The notes under the pieces are model-generated. The model ran no database searches, had not been told where the DNA came from, and saw only the letters and a list, made by a program, of their open reading frames with translations. Shown piece after piece: positions 29,359-37,799 of a stretch of 64,000 nt of DNA. The stretch's first letter is position 1; each line of letters opens with the position of its first letter. The stretch covers positions 98,784-162,783 of the forward strand of contig NZ_BSEX01000006.1 of NCBI RefSeq assembly GCF_027922045.1, read 5' to 3'. Position numbers and translations under genes: made by a program. The DNA comes from Microbacterium terregens (lineage in GTDB: Bacteria > Pseudomonadota > Alphaproteobacteria > Sphingomonadales > Sphingomonadaceae).

Positions 29359-31064
29359 TCCGGTCCCGCGCTCTTTTCCTGGCCAGCGGGATGCCACAGC
29401 AGCCCGCGCAATTCGCTCGTGTCGACGTCGGCCCGCGCATCCGGGATCACGCCCAGCAGCGGCCCCGTGCGGCTGATCACCCGCGACGCCACCGGCGCGG
29501 CCGTCCAGGCGGCACTGGTGAAGCCGTAGGTTTCCTTGGTTCCCTTGGGCGAGTCGAGCATCGCGATCACCACATAGCGCGGGTGGTCCATCGGGAAAGC
29601 CGCCGCAAAGGTCGAGACGTTCACCTTCTTGGAATAGCCGCCCCCCGACACGCGCTCGGCCGTCCCGGTCTTGGCGCCGACGCGGAAGCCCGGAGCCTCG
29701 CCGCGGCGGCCGGTGCCTTCCTGTACCACCAGGCGCAGCAGCTGGCGCATGCGGTCGCTGGTCGCCTGGCTGAACACGCGCCGGCCCTTGGGCACCGCGC
29801 CAGGCGCGCGCTTCAACAAGGTCGCCGGGCGCCAGATGCCGCCGTTGACCATGGTCGCGTAAGCCGTCGCGAGGTGGAGCGGCGTCACCGCGATGCCATG
29901 GCCATAGGCGGAGGTCATGGTCGTGGTGCGCGCCCAGAAGGTCGGCCAGATCGGGCGCGCCTTCTCGATCTCGATGCTGGGCGGCGTGTCGAAGCCGAGG
30001 CTGCGGAAGAGCGTCCGCATCCGCGCCTCGCCCATCTCGTCGGCGATGCGCGCCGTGGCGATGTTGGACGAGTGGACCAGCGTCTCGGGAATGTTGAGCC
30101 AGCGGCGCTCGGCGTGGTCGTCGTGGATGCGGAAGCGACCGATCGGCAGCGGCTGGGTCGCGTCGTAGCGCTTGCTCATCGAACTGGCGACGCCGGTCTC
30201 GATCGCGGCGGCGACCGTGAGCGGCTTGAAGGTCGAGCCGAGCTCGTAGACGCCCTGGGTCGGGATGTTGAGCTCGGACCCGCCGCTCGTCACCTTGTTG
30301 GGGTTGAAGGTGGGAAGCGAGGTCATCGCCATCACCTCCCCCGAGTCCACGTCGAGGATGACGCCGGCGGCACCGACCGCCTGGAAGCGCGCCATCGCCT
30401 GGCTGAGCTCGCTCTCCAGCGCCGCCTGGACGCGCACGTCGAGCGACAGCGCGACCGGCTGGCCGCGCTCTGCCGGGTCGGTCAGCCGGGTATCGAGGTA
30501 GCGTTCCATGCCGCGCATCCCGCGGCCGTCCATGTCGAGATAGCCGAGCGCATGGGCGGCGAGCGTCGATTGCGGATACAGCCGCTCCGGCTCGCGCGCG
30601 AAGACGATGCCGGGCTCGCCCAGCGCGTTCACCTGCCCCACCAGCTCGGGGAGCGCGCGGCGGCGAAGGTAGCGGAAGGTCGTGTCGCCCTGCAGGATGC
30701 GGCGGTAATAGCCGGCGTCATGCTCGGGAAGGACCGCCGCCAGCTGCTCGGCGAGCAGCGCCTTGTCGCCGATCACCTTGTTCGGCCGCACCGCGATCGA
30801 CCAGGCATCGATGGTACGGGCAAGCGGCGCCCCATTGCGGTCGACGAGGTCGGCGCGCAACGGCACCAGCGCCGCCGCCGCATCGCGCGAGGAGGCGGGC
30901 GAGGTCGAGATGGCGAGCGTCGCCAGCCGGAGCAGCACCATTGCCACGCCCGCCGCGAACAGCAGCAGCACGATCATCAGCCGCACATGCGCAATGGCGA
31001 CCAGCGAATGCCGGCCGCCATCACCCTGGCGCTGAGTCATCGGGGGCGCGACGACGACGATCAC
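29355..31064 (-). CDS. ftsI: Septal transpeptidase FtsI (penicillin-binding protein 3)
   Basis: FtsI cross-links septal peptidoglycan with FtsW. A GTG at 31064 overlaps the ftsL stop as GTGA, giving 569 residues; the ATG eight codons later has no Shine-Dalgarno. A short cytoplasmic part and one membrane helix (about residues 26-48) are followed by the PBP dimerisation domain and the transpeptidase domain. Active-site motifs are S277-T-F-K280, HSSN and AKTGTAER. The C-terminus lacks the extra PASTA domains of Gram-positive proteins, as expected. Confidence 0.96.
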   Translation of the reverse strand: MIVVVAPPMTQRQGDGGRHSLVAIAHVRLMIVLLLFAAGVAMVLLRLATLAISTSPASSRDAAAALVPLRADLVDRNGAPLARTIDAWSIAVRPNKVIGDKALLAEQLAAVLPEHDAGYYRRILQGDTTFRYLRRRALPELVGQVNALGEPGIVFAREPERLYPQSTLAAHALGYLDMDGRGMRGMERYLDTRLTDPAERGQPVALSLDVRVQAALESELSQAMARFQAVGAAGVILDVDSGEVMAMTSLPTFNPNKVTSGGSELNIPTQGVYELGSTFKPLTVAAAIETGVASSMSKRYDATQPLPIGRFRIHDDHAERRWLNIPETLVHSSNIATARIADEMGEARMRTLFRSLGFDTPPSIEIEKARPIWPTFWARTTTMTSAYGHGIAVTPLHLATAYATMVNGGIWRPATLLKRAPGAVPKGRRVFSQATSDRMRQLLRLVVQEGTGRRGEAPGFRVGAKTGTAERVSGGGYSKKVNVSTFAAAFPMDHPRYVVIAMLDSPKGTKETYGFTSAAWTAAPVASRVISRTGPLLGVIPDARADVDTSELRGLLWHPAGQEKSAGPE

Positions 31065-31798
31065 CGGTTCTTCACCGCCTCCTGCCGGGCACCGCGGGCG
31101 AGATCGCGCAAGGTGCGGTCGCTGAGCAGCGTCTGATCGAGCATCGCCACGGCCTGTGCCTTGCGCTCGGCCGGGCGGCTCGGCGCAGCGGTCACCAGGC
31201 CGGCGGTGCGGACCGGGGCGGCGGCGGGCTTGCGCGCTGCGGGCGCGGCGCTTGCGACGGCGACCGGTGCGGCGGCAGCCTTGCGCGGCGCCGGCTGCGT
31301 CCGCGCGACCGCGACGGGCGCTGCGGCGGCGACCGGCTTGGCCGAGGACACGCTTGCGGTGGCGACCGGTGCGCGGGTGGTCACCGCTTCGGCTGCGACC
31401 TTGGCTGCGGCGGCGTCCGCCTCCGCCTGCGCCATGGTCGCGGCGGTCAGCACCACCCCGGCGCTCGGCACCACATAGGAGGCGAACTGGACATCGTCGC
31501 CGGGCGTGCGGCCGGGCAGCTGCGCCAGCATCGCCTCGCCACCGACGAACTGCTCGGCACGCGGAGCGGCCAGCGAGAGGACGTCGCCGTTCCAGCGCTC
31601 CAGCTGCGCGAGGTTGGCGCGGGTGTCGAACTCGGTCTCCAGCACGCGGATGTCGTTGCGCGCCTTTACGATCGCACGCTCGACCGATTCGACGCGGCTG
31701 CGCTCGGCGGCCACCTGCGAGGTGACGAGGTAGAAGGCGGGCGCGACCACCGCGACGCACAGGCACCAGCCGAGTGTCTTGAACCCGAACGCTGCCAT
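31061..31798 (-). CDS. ftsL: FtsL-like divisome protein with long C-terminal tail
   Basis: The position between rsmH and ftsI and the layout identify an FtsL-type protein. The ATG at 31798 shares its A with the rsmH stop (TAATG) and gives 245 residues. One membrane helix (FGFKTLGWCLCVAVVAPAFYL) is followed by a short coiled coil (about 25-75: SRVESVERAIVKARNDIRVLETEF and the RANLAQLERWN end). FtsL is usually about 100 residues; here about 140 extra Ala/Val/Pro-rich residues of low complexity follow, probably disordered in the periplasm. Sequence similarity within FtsL is always low, so the call leans on context. Confidence 0.82.
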   Translation of the reverse strand: MAAFGFKTLGWCLCVAVVAPAFYLVTSQVAAERSRVESVERAIVKARNDIRVLETEFDTRANLAQLERWNGDVLSLAAPRAEQFVGGEAMLAQLPGRTPGDDVQFASYVVPSAGVVLTAATMAQAEADAAAAKVAAEAVTTRAPVATASVSSAKPVAAAAPVAVARTQPAPRKAAAAPVAVASAAPAARKPAAAPVRTAGLVTAAPSRPAERKAQAVAMLDQTLLSDRTLRDLARGARQEAVKNR

Positions 31799-32745
31799 TA
31801 CTTCACTCCTGCCTCTGTCCATGCCGCGGCGGCCGTACGCCGGGCGGTTCGCAATGTTGCCGATCGTGCGCGCGGGTTGCGCGCGAGCTCCGCCTCGCCG
31901 GCGCGGACCGGCTTGGCGGGGGATTCGAAGCTGGGCGCGCGGCCTGCCGCCTGGGCGGGCATGTGCCGCGATCCGGAGGGCGTGCTGCCGCTGCGCTCGC
32001 GGAGGAAGCGCTTGACGATGCGATCCTCCAGGCTGTGGAAGGTCACCACCGCCAGGCGGCCGCCGGGCTTCAGCACGCGCTCGGCCGCTTCCAGCCCGCG
32101 CTCTAGCTCGTCGAGCTCGGCGTTCAGGTGGATGCGCAGCGCCTGGAAGGTGCGGGTCGCCGGGTCCTTCTTCTCGTGCGGCTTGTGGCCGAGCGCGCGG
32201 CGGACGATCGAGGCGAGCTCGGCCGTGCGGGTGATCGGGCGCGCCTCGACGATCGCGCGCGCCACCCGGCGCGAGCGGGGCTCCTCGCCATAATGGTAGA
32301 GCACGTCCGCGATCTCCGCCTCGTCGGCGGTGTTGACGAAATCGGCAGCAGTGGGGCCCGACTGGCTCATCCGCATGTCGAGCGGCCCATCGGCCTGGAA
32401 GGAGAAGCCGCGCTCCGCCTGGTCAAGCTGCATGGAGGACACACCGATGTCCATCGTCACGCCATCGACGGGCACGACGCCCAGATCCGCCAGCGCCGAG
32501 GCCATCGAGGAGAACGGCGCCTCGACCAGCGTCAGCCGCTCGCCCGCCTCGGCAAGGGTCGGCGCGGCATTGGCCACCGCATCGGGATCGCGATCGAACG
32601 CGATCACCCGCGCGCCCCGGCCGAGCATGGCACGCGTATAGCCGCCGGCGCCGAAGGTGGCGTCGACATGCACTTCGCCGGGCTCGATCGCGAGGCCGTC
32701 GAGCACCTCGTCGAGCAGCACGGGGATGTGGGGCGCGTCGCTCAT
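31798..32745 (-). CDS. rsmH: 16S rRNA (cytosine(1402)-N(4))-methyltransferase
   Basis: RsmH (MraW) methylates N4 of C1402 in 16S rRNA. The ATG at 32745 overlaps the mraZ stop as ATGA and gives 315 residues ([18 protein letters not shown]). The SAM-binding part has [21 protein letters not shown] with the Asp in FDRDPDA, and the family motifs [39 protein letters not shown] and [14 protein letters not shown] are all present. The N-terminal HIPVLL is typical. Confidence 0.97.
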   Translation of the reverse strand: MSDAPHIPVLLDEVLDGLAIEPGEVHVDATFGAGGYTRAMLGRGARVIAFDRDPDAVANAAPTLAEAGERLTLVEAPFSSMASALADLGVVPVDGVTMDIGVSSMQLDQAERGFSFQADGPLDMRMSQSGPTAADFVNTADEAEIADVLYHYGEEPRSRRVARAIVEARPITRTAELASIVRRALGHKPHEKKDPATRTFQALRIHLNAELDELERGLEAAERVLKPGGRLAVVTFHSLEDRIVKRFLRERSGSTPSGSRHMPAQAAGRAPSFESPAKPVRAGEAELARNPRARSATLRTARRTAAAAWTEAGVK

Positions 32746-33224
32746 CGCAGCCCCTTCTCTTCCATGCAGAACTCGACGAGCTCGCGCGTCTCCTCGGCGA
32801 TGCTGTCGTCGGCGAGCAGCGCTTCCGGGTTCCAGATGTTGAAGGTGTTGCCGCGGCCGTGGAAGAAGGCCCACTTCTCGATCTTGGCACGGCGGCGGAA
32901 GAAGGTCGGCAGCACGAAGCGGCCGGCGCTATCGAACGGCGCCGATTCCAGGTTGCCGAACGCATTGCCCGCCACGTTGTAGTCCACCGCCTCCCCGCTG
33001 TCCTCGACCGCCAGTTCGCGCGGATCGATGCGCGCGTGCAGGATGCGGGGCCAGTTGACGTCGAACCCGACCAGGCAGCCGTGCTGGGAATCGCGCGCGA
33101 TCAGCAGGTCGCGGGCGTCCGCGTTGCGCTCCAGTGCGGCGCGCAGCTTTGCGGGAACAGCGACTCGCCCTTTGGCGTCAACTGCTTGCAGCCCGTAGCT
33201 CAGATAGAGTTCTCGGTCTGACAC
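32742..33224 (-). CDS. mraZ: Transcriptional regulator MraZ
   Basis: MraZ is the DNA-binding regulator of the dcw cluster and forms ring-shaped oligomers. The 160-residue protein has two SpoVT/AbrB-like halves, each with a DxxGR motif: [17 protein letters not shown] near the N-terminus and [17 protein letters not shown] in the second half. It is the first gene of the cluster. The upstream region carries TGGG repeats at 10-bp spacing, which in E. coli are the MraZ operator, so autoregulation is likely. Confidence 0.96.
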   Translation of the reverse strand: MSDRELYLSYGLQAVDAKGRVAVPAKLRAALERNADARDLLIARDSQHGCLVGFDVNWPRILHARIDPRELAVEDSGEAVDYNVAGNAFGNLESAPFDSAGRFVLPTFFRRRAKIEKWAFFHGRGNTFNIWNPEALLADDSIAEETRELVEFCMEEKGLR

Positions 33225-33353
33225 GCTGCCCCAATCGGTCGCGCAGCGTCGCCTTCCCCGCTGTCCTCACGATGCTGGCGCCGGCCAGTCGCGCTTCGGC
33301 TTCGCGGCGGAGGTGCTGCCCCCTCGTTGACACATTCGTATCAAATCCATCTT

Positions 33354-33388
33354 TGGCCCACAATGGGCTAACCTGGGTGAGAGTGGGA
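33354..33388. promoter_or_regulatory. Candidate MraZ operator: TGGG repeats every 10 bp
   Basis: TGGG starts at 33364, 33374 and 33384 on the plus strand, each followed by one base and a 5-base spacer; a degenerate TGGC copy at 33354 continues the register. E. coli MraZ binds TGGGN repeats separated by 5 bases upstream of its own gene, so spacing and word both match. The repeats lie 130-163 bases upstream of the mraZ start, near a candidate promoter. The match is exact for three copies; function is inferred. Confidence 0.65.
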
Positions 33389-33431
33389 TTTACCGCCACT
33401 TTTTCCCGCTTGGTCCGGGATTCACCGCCAC
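33385..33431. repeat. Two 15-bp direct repeats upstream of mraZ
   Basis: GGGATTTACCGCCAC at 33385-33399 and GGGATTCACCGCCAC at 33417-33431 match at 14 of 15 positions. Their starts are 32 bases apart, about three helical turns, so a protein could bind both on one face. The first copy begins inside the last TGGG of the candidate MraZ operator. Confidence 0.6.
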
Positions 33432-33583
33432 GCGTAAGAACCCGGCTCCCGTCGAGGAGACGGGACCGGGCGAATGGCAGTGGGAGAGAATGGGAAACGC
33501 CGCCCGATCGCGGATACAGGCGCGCGAGCGCGCACGCCGGCTGGCGTTGCGCGGAACCCTCCGTCAGCGGGTGGAAACCGCCC

Positions 33584-33934
33584 CTATTGGGGAATCGAAG
33601 CCGGCGGCTCCATCGGCGCGAGCTTGGCAGGCGGCGCGATGCTGTTGGTGGCGGCGGGCGCGATGCCGAGCTCGGCGAGCGGCTCGCGACCCGCGTCGGC
33701 GGTGCTCACGCCCTTGTCGGTGCCGGTCATGTTGGCGACCGTCTCCACGTTGGGCGCGCCGACCGCCACCACCGGCGCATCGTTGCGCGCGGAACTGACC
33801 AGCGCACTCGCCAGCAGGATGAGGATGAGCACGACGGCGAGGCCGGTCATCCCGACCCGCACACGCTGCATCGCGCTCAGCTGTTCATTGGCATTCGGCA
33901 TGCGTGAAGGAGAACTAGTCGAATCGTCCGCCAC
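33584..33934 (-). CDS. Small single-pass membrane protein of unknown function
   Basis: The GTG at 33934, 14 bases after the cysteine synthase stop, gives 116 residues; an ATG at 33901 (105 residues) is the alternative, and neither has a good ribosome-binding site. After a short polar start (MPNANEQLSAMQRVRVG) there is one membrane helix (about residues 30-50 of the long form: MTGLAVVLILILLASALV). A polar Ala/Pro-rich tail follows. It probably shares the cysteine synthase transcript. I know no function; similar small genes after cysK occur in sphingomonads as I recall, but I cannot verify that here. Confidence 0.65.
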   Translation of the reverse strand: MADDSTSSPSRMPNANEQLSAMQRVRVGMTGLAVVLILILLASALVSSARNDAPVVAVGAPNVETVANMTGTDKGVSTADAGREPLAELGIAPAATNSIAPPAKLAPMEPPASIPQ

Positions 33935-33948
33935 TGTCGACCGTGGCG

Positions 33949-34941
33949 TCAGGCTGCCGCCGCTTCGCGTCGCGGTGCGAGGCCCTTCGCCGCCAGCCAT
34001 TCGGGGTTGTAGAGGGTGGAGAGATAGCGAAAGCCCGTGTCGCACAGGATCGTCGCGACCCGGCTGCCGGCCCCAAGCTCCCGCGCCAGGCGCACGGCCC
34101 CGGCGACGTTGATGCCCGACGACAGGCCGAGGCAGATCCCCTCCTCGTCCAGGAGGCGGCGGACCCATTCATAGCCCTCGGCATCGGAGATGCGGAACTG
34201 GGTGTCGATCGGCGCCCCCTCCAGGTTGGCGGTGATGCGCCCCTGGCCGATCCCTTCCGCGACCGAGGACCCTTCGGACTTCAGCTCGCCGCAGGCATAA
34301 TATTCGTAGAGCGCGGCGCCATGCGGATCGCTGAGCGCGATGGTGACGTTCGGGTCCCGCTCCTTCAGCGCCAGGCCGACACCCGCGAGCGTGCCGCCCG
34401 TCCCCGCCGCACAGGTGAAGCCGTCGATGCGGCCGTCCATCTGGTCCCAGATCTCGGGCGCGGTGCCGGTGATGTGCGCGCGGCGGTTGGCGATGTTGTC
34501 GAACTGGTTCGCCCAAATCGCGTTCGGCGTCTCCTCAGCGATGCGGCGCGAGGTGTGCACGAAATGGCCGGGGTTGGAATAGGGCGCCGCCGGCACCAGC
34601 ACGAGTTCGGCGCCGAGCGCGCGCAGCGTGTCCATCTTCTCCCGGCTCTGCGTCTCCGGCATCACGATGATGGTGCGATAGCCCTTGGCATTGGCAACCA
34701 GCGCCAGGCCGATGCCGGTGTTGCCGGCCGTCCCCTCGACGATGGTGCCGCCGGGCGCGATCAGGCCGCGCGCCTCCGCATCCTCGATGATCGAAAGCGC
34801 CGCGCGGTCCTTCACCGAGGCGCCAGGGTTGGCGAACTCGCACTTGCCGTAGATTTCCGCGCCCGCAGCCTCGCTTGGACCTTTCAACAGGACGAGCGGA
34901 GTGTTGCCGATCAGGGCGAGCGAGTTGGGAGCGGTGTGCAT
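33949..34941 (-). CDS. cysK: Cysteine synthase family PLP enzyme
   Basis: This is a fold type II pyridoxal phosphate enzyme making cysteine from O-acetylserine and sulfide. The ATG at 34941 gives 330 residues starting MHTAPNSLALIGNTPLV. K44 in NPGASVKDR binds PLP, GTAGNTGIGLALVA is the substrate loop, and CAAGTGGTLAGVGLALKE binds the PLP phosphate. ILCDTGFRYLSTLYNPEWL closes the protein. This subfamily may prefer other donors, or act in the reverse desulfhydrase direction, so the exact substrate is open. It is divergent from the TonB-dependent receptor gene. Confidence 0.88.
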   Translation of the reverse strand: MHTAPNSLALIGNTPLVLLKGPSEAAGAEIYGKCEFANPGASVKDRAALSIIEDAEARGLIAPGGTIVEGTAGNTGIGLALVANAKGYRTIIVMPETQSREKMDTLRALGAELVLVPAAPYSNPGHFVHTSRRIAEETPNAIWANQFDNIANRRAHITGTAPEIWDQMDGRIDGFTCAAGTGGTLAGVGLALKERDPNVTIALSDPHGAALYEYYACGELKSEGSSVAEGIGQGRITANLEGAPIDTQFRISDAEGYEWVRRLLDEEGICLGLSSGINVAGAVRLARELGAGSRVATILCDTGFRYLSTLYNPEWLAAKGLAPRREAAAA

Positions 34942-35089
34942 GACGGCTACATGGGTGCAAGCCGCCGCGGGCACAAGCAAGCGATGCTACGGGCGGGCCA
35001 ACCCGCATTCGCTGGATGCCCGCGCTTTTCGGTTCAGCTTGGCGCCCGAAGGCAATAGGGCGCGGGCCGGACACAAGGGGATTTCCACC

Positions 35090-37153
35090 ATGAAGCTGTC
35101 GCACTCCATCGCCGCGCTCGCGGTGTGCGCTCCTGCCGCCGCCGTGGCGCAGGAGGCAACGCCGCCCGCGAACGAAGTGGTGGTCACCGGCCGCGGGCTG
35201 GAGACACCCGCCGAAGCGACGGTGGCAGTGGTCGAGATCGATCGCGAGCGTATCTTGTCGGAAGCGAGCCACCGGCTCGAGACCCTGCTCGCCGACGCGG
35301 CCGGCCTGCAGCAGTTCCGGCGCGCCGACTCGCGATCGGCGCATCCGACCGCGCAGGGGCTGTCGCTGCGCGGCATTGGCGGCAATGCGTCGAGCCGCGC
35401 GCTGCTGATCCTGGACGGCGTGCCTCAGGCGGACCCGTTCGGCGGCTGGGTCGCCTTCCCCGCCTATGCGACCGAGCGGCTGGGCCGCATCCGCGTGACC
35501 CGCGGGGGCGGCAGCGGCTTCTGGGGGTCGGGCGCGCTCGCCGGCACGGTCGAGCTGGAGAGCGCGACGCCGGACCAGCTGTCGCCGCTCACCGGCAGCA
35601 TCGCCTATGGCAGCCGCGACTCGGTGGAGGCCAACGGCTCGGCAACGCTGGTGCGCGGCAGCGGCTTTGCGACGGTGTCGGGCGCCTATGCCCGCGGCGA
35701 CGGCTTCGTGCCGACCGTGGCGGAAGACCGCGGCCCCGCCGATCGCGCCGCACCCTATGAGCAGGCGTCAGGCGCGATCCGGGCGGGGATCGCGATCGCC
35801 CCGGAGACCGAGGTGCAGGTCAACGTCAGCGCCTTTACCGACCGGCGCGAGCGCGGCACCGCCTTTACCGACAACAGCAGCGAGGGCGCGGACGCGAGCG
35901 TGCGGCTAGTCGGGCGCGGCCGCTGGGGCTGGTCGGCGCTGGGCTATGTCCAGACGCGGGCGTTCGCGAGCAGCTTTGCGAGCGTCGATGCGACGCGGAC
36001 CACCGCCACCCAGTCGCTGGACCAGTATAACGTGCCGGCCACCGGCATCGGCGCGCGCTTCGAAGTCGCGCCGCCAGTCGGCAAGGGCATCTCGCTGCGG
36101 CTGGGCGGCGACGTGCGGGCGCTCGAGGGGCGCACGCAGGAACGCTACACCTTTGTCGCGGGCAGCCCGACGCGCCGCCGGGAGACCGGCGGGCGGACGC
36201 AAACGCTGGGCCTGTTTGCGGACGGATCGGCGCAGTTGGGCGACCTGACCCTGTCGCTGGGCGGGCGTGTCGATTGGTGGCGGATCGAGGACGGGCATCT
36301 CGACGAGCGCGCGCTCACCGGGGGCGCGGCCCTGACCGACACGCGCTTTGCCGATCGCGACGGCAGCGAGGCGACCGGCCGTGCGGGGATCGCGTGGCAG
36401 GCGAGCGATGCGATCGCCTTGCGGGCCGCGGCCTATCGCGGGTGGCGGCTGCCGACGCTCAACGAGCTCTACCGTCCGTTCCGGGTGGGGCCGGACGCCA
36501 CCGCCGCCAACCCGGACCTGGCGCCCGAGCAGCTGACCGGGGCCGAGGGCGGCGTTACCCTCACCCCGCTGCCGGGCATGCAGCTGTCGGGCACCTTCTT
36601 CTGGAACCGGCTGGAGGATGCGATCGCCAATGTGACGGAGGGCCGCGGGCCGGGCACTTTCCCGGGTGTGGGCTTCGTGTCGGCGGCGGGCGTCTATCGG
36701 GTGCGGCGCAACCTCGACGCGATCGAGTCGAAGGGGTTCGAGCTGGATGCGAGCTACCGGCCGGGGCCGTTCGGCGCGCGCGTGTCCTGGTCGCACACCG
36801 ATCCGCGGGTGGAGGCGTCGGGCAGCGCCGCGGCGCTCGACGGGCTGCGGCCGGCGCAGACGCCGCGCGACCTGGTGTCGGCGACCGTCGACTGGCGGCA
36901 GGGCGGCTGGGGCGCCGCACTGACGCTGCGCCACGCCGCCCGCCAGTTCGAGGACGATGCCAATGAGGAGGCGCTCGCCCCCGCGACCACAGTCGACGCC
37001 TTCTTCGCGGCACCGATCCGCGCCGGCTTCTCCCTGGAGTTGCGGGGCGAGAACCTGCTCAACGAGCGGGTGGAAACCGGCATCAGCGGCGCCGACGTGG
37101 TCGAGCGGGCGTCGCCGCGGACGCTGTGGGTGGGGCTGCGCTACCGGGGGTAA
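35090..37153 (+). CDS. TonB-dependent outer membrane receptor
   Basis: This is a gated outer membrane barrel of 687 residues. The ATG at 35090 follows AAGGGGA. The signal peptide ends around VAQEA, and EVVVTG at residues 29-34 is the TonB box. The plug domain (about 40-155) shows the receptor pattern LSLRGIGGNASSRALLILDGVPQADPFGG in parts and ends with GSGALAGTVELESA. The rest alternates as beta strands. The C-terminus is LWVGLRYRG, so the usual final aromatic residue is followed by two more residues. It converges on modABC with a 25-base gap; a molybdate link is possible but not shown. Confidence 0.92.
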   Translation: MKLSHSIAALAVCAPAAAVAQEATPPANEVVVTGRGLETPAEATVAVVEIDRERILSEASHRLETLLADAAGLQQFRRADSRSAHPTAQGLSLRGIGGNASSRALLILDGVPQADPFGGWVAFPAYATERLGRIRVTRGGGSGFWGSGALAGTVELESATPDQLSPLTGSIAYGSRDSVEANGSATLVRGSGFATVSGAYARGDGFVPTVAEDRGPADRAAPYEQASGAIRAGIAIAPETEVQVNVSAFTDRRERGTAFTDNSSEGADASVRLVGRGRWGWSALGYVQTRAFASSFASVDATRTTATQSLDQYNVPATGIGARFEVAPPVGKGISLRLGGDVRALEGRTQERYTFVAGSPTRRRETGGRTQTLGLFADGSAQLGDLTLSLGGRVDWWRIEDGHLDERALTGGAALTDTRFADRDGSEATGRAGIAWQASDAIALRAAAYRGWRLPTLNELYRPFRVGPDATAANPDLAPEQLTGAEGGVTLTPLPGMQLSGTFFWNRLEDAIANVTEGRGPGTFPGVGFVSAAGVYRVRRNLDAIESKGFELDASYRPGPFGARVSWSHTDPRVEASGSAAALDGLRPAQTPRDLVSATVDWRQGGWGAALTLRHAARQFEDDANEEALAPATTVDAFFAAPIRAGFSLELRGENLLNERVETGISGADVVERASPRTLWVGLRYRG

Positions 37154-37178
37154 GCGGCACGCCGGGGCAGGAGAAGAC

Positions 37179-37799
37179 TTACATCTCCACGACCGTCCCG
37201 GCGAGGCGTTCGACCTCCCCGGGATCGTGGGTGACCATCAGCATCGGAAGCGCGAGTTCGTCGCGGAGCCGCTCGATGGTGCGCATCACCTCCTCGCGCC
37301 GGTTGCGGTCGAGCGAGGACATGGGCTCGTCCAGCAACAGGAAGCGCGCACCCGACAGCAGCGCTCGGCCGATCGCGACGCGGCGCGCCTCCCCGCCAGA
37401 GAGCGTTCGGGGCCAGCGATCGAGCAGGGGTTCGAGCTCCAGCAGCGCCACCGTCTCGTCGAAGCCGATCAGCGCCCCCTCCCGCGCCGCGCGGCGGGCG
37501 CCGTAGCGCAGGTTGCTGTGCACCCGCAGGTGCGGGAACAGCCGCGCCTCCTGGAAGACATAGCCTGCCTGGCGCCGCGCCACGGGCACGTCGATGCCGG
37601 TGGCGGAGTCGAACAGCGTGCGATCGCGCACGCGGACATGGCCGCGATCGGGGCGGACCAGGCCGGCGACCATGTTCAGCACCGTGGTCTTGCCGGCACC
37701 CGAAGGACCGAACAGCAACGTCAGCCCGGGTTCCGGCGCGATCCGGCACGCGAAGCTTCGGTCGCCGCGGCGGAGCACGACATCGACGTCAAAGGACAT
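37179..37799 (-). CDS. modC: Molybdate ABC transporter ATP-binding protein, short form
   Basis: ModC powers molybdate import through ModB. The 206-residue protein is a bare ABC domain: Walker A G31-P-S-G-A-G-K-T, the signature LSGGEARRVAIGRALL, and Walker B RFLLLDEPMSSLDR. The usual ModC is about 350 residues with a C-terminal TOBE (Mop) domain that senses molybdate, and that domain is absent here; the frame simply ends after the ATPase core. The gene overlaps modB by 11 bases and has a GGAGG site just before its ATG. Confidence 0.88.
   Translation of the reverse strand: MSFDVDVVLRRGDRSFACRIAPEPGLTLLFGPSGAGKTTVLNMVAGLVRPDRGHVRVRDRTLFDSATGIDVPVARRQAGYVFQEARLFPHLRVHSNLRYGARRAAREGALIGFDETVALLELEPLLDRWPRTLSGGEARRVAIGRALLSGARFLLLDEPMSSLDRNRREEVMRTIERLRDELALPMLMVTHDPGEVERLAGTVVEM

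Larger units (their letters stand above)
33225..33583. promoter_or_regulatory. mraZ upstream region: promoter and operator area
   Basis: No gene is supported in these 359 bases. Nearest mraZ is about 110 bases without clear signals. A tentative minus-strand promoter TTGTGG-17-TACGAA lies around 33333-33361. Next to it are the TGGG repeats (separate entry) and the 15-bp direct repeats. At about 33444-33462 CCCGTC and GACGGG form a small hairpin. Another TGGGA pair lies at 33481 and 33491. The far end abuts the stop of the small membrane protein gene, whose transcript must end here. Confidence 0.55.

Noticed and set aside
34942..35089. Riboswitch (cobalamin or molybdenum cofactor type) in front of the TonB-dependent receptor
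   Set aside because: The gap of about 148 bases shows no cobalamin B12-box-like word and no long conserved helices; nothing beyond a possible weak promoter can be supported.
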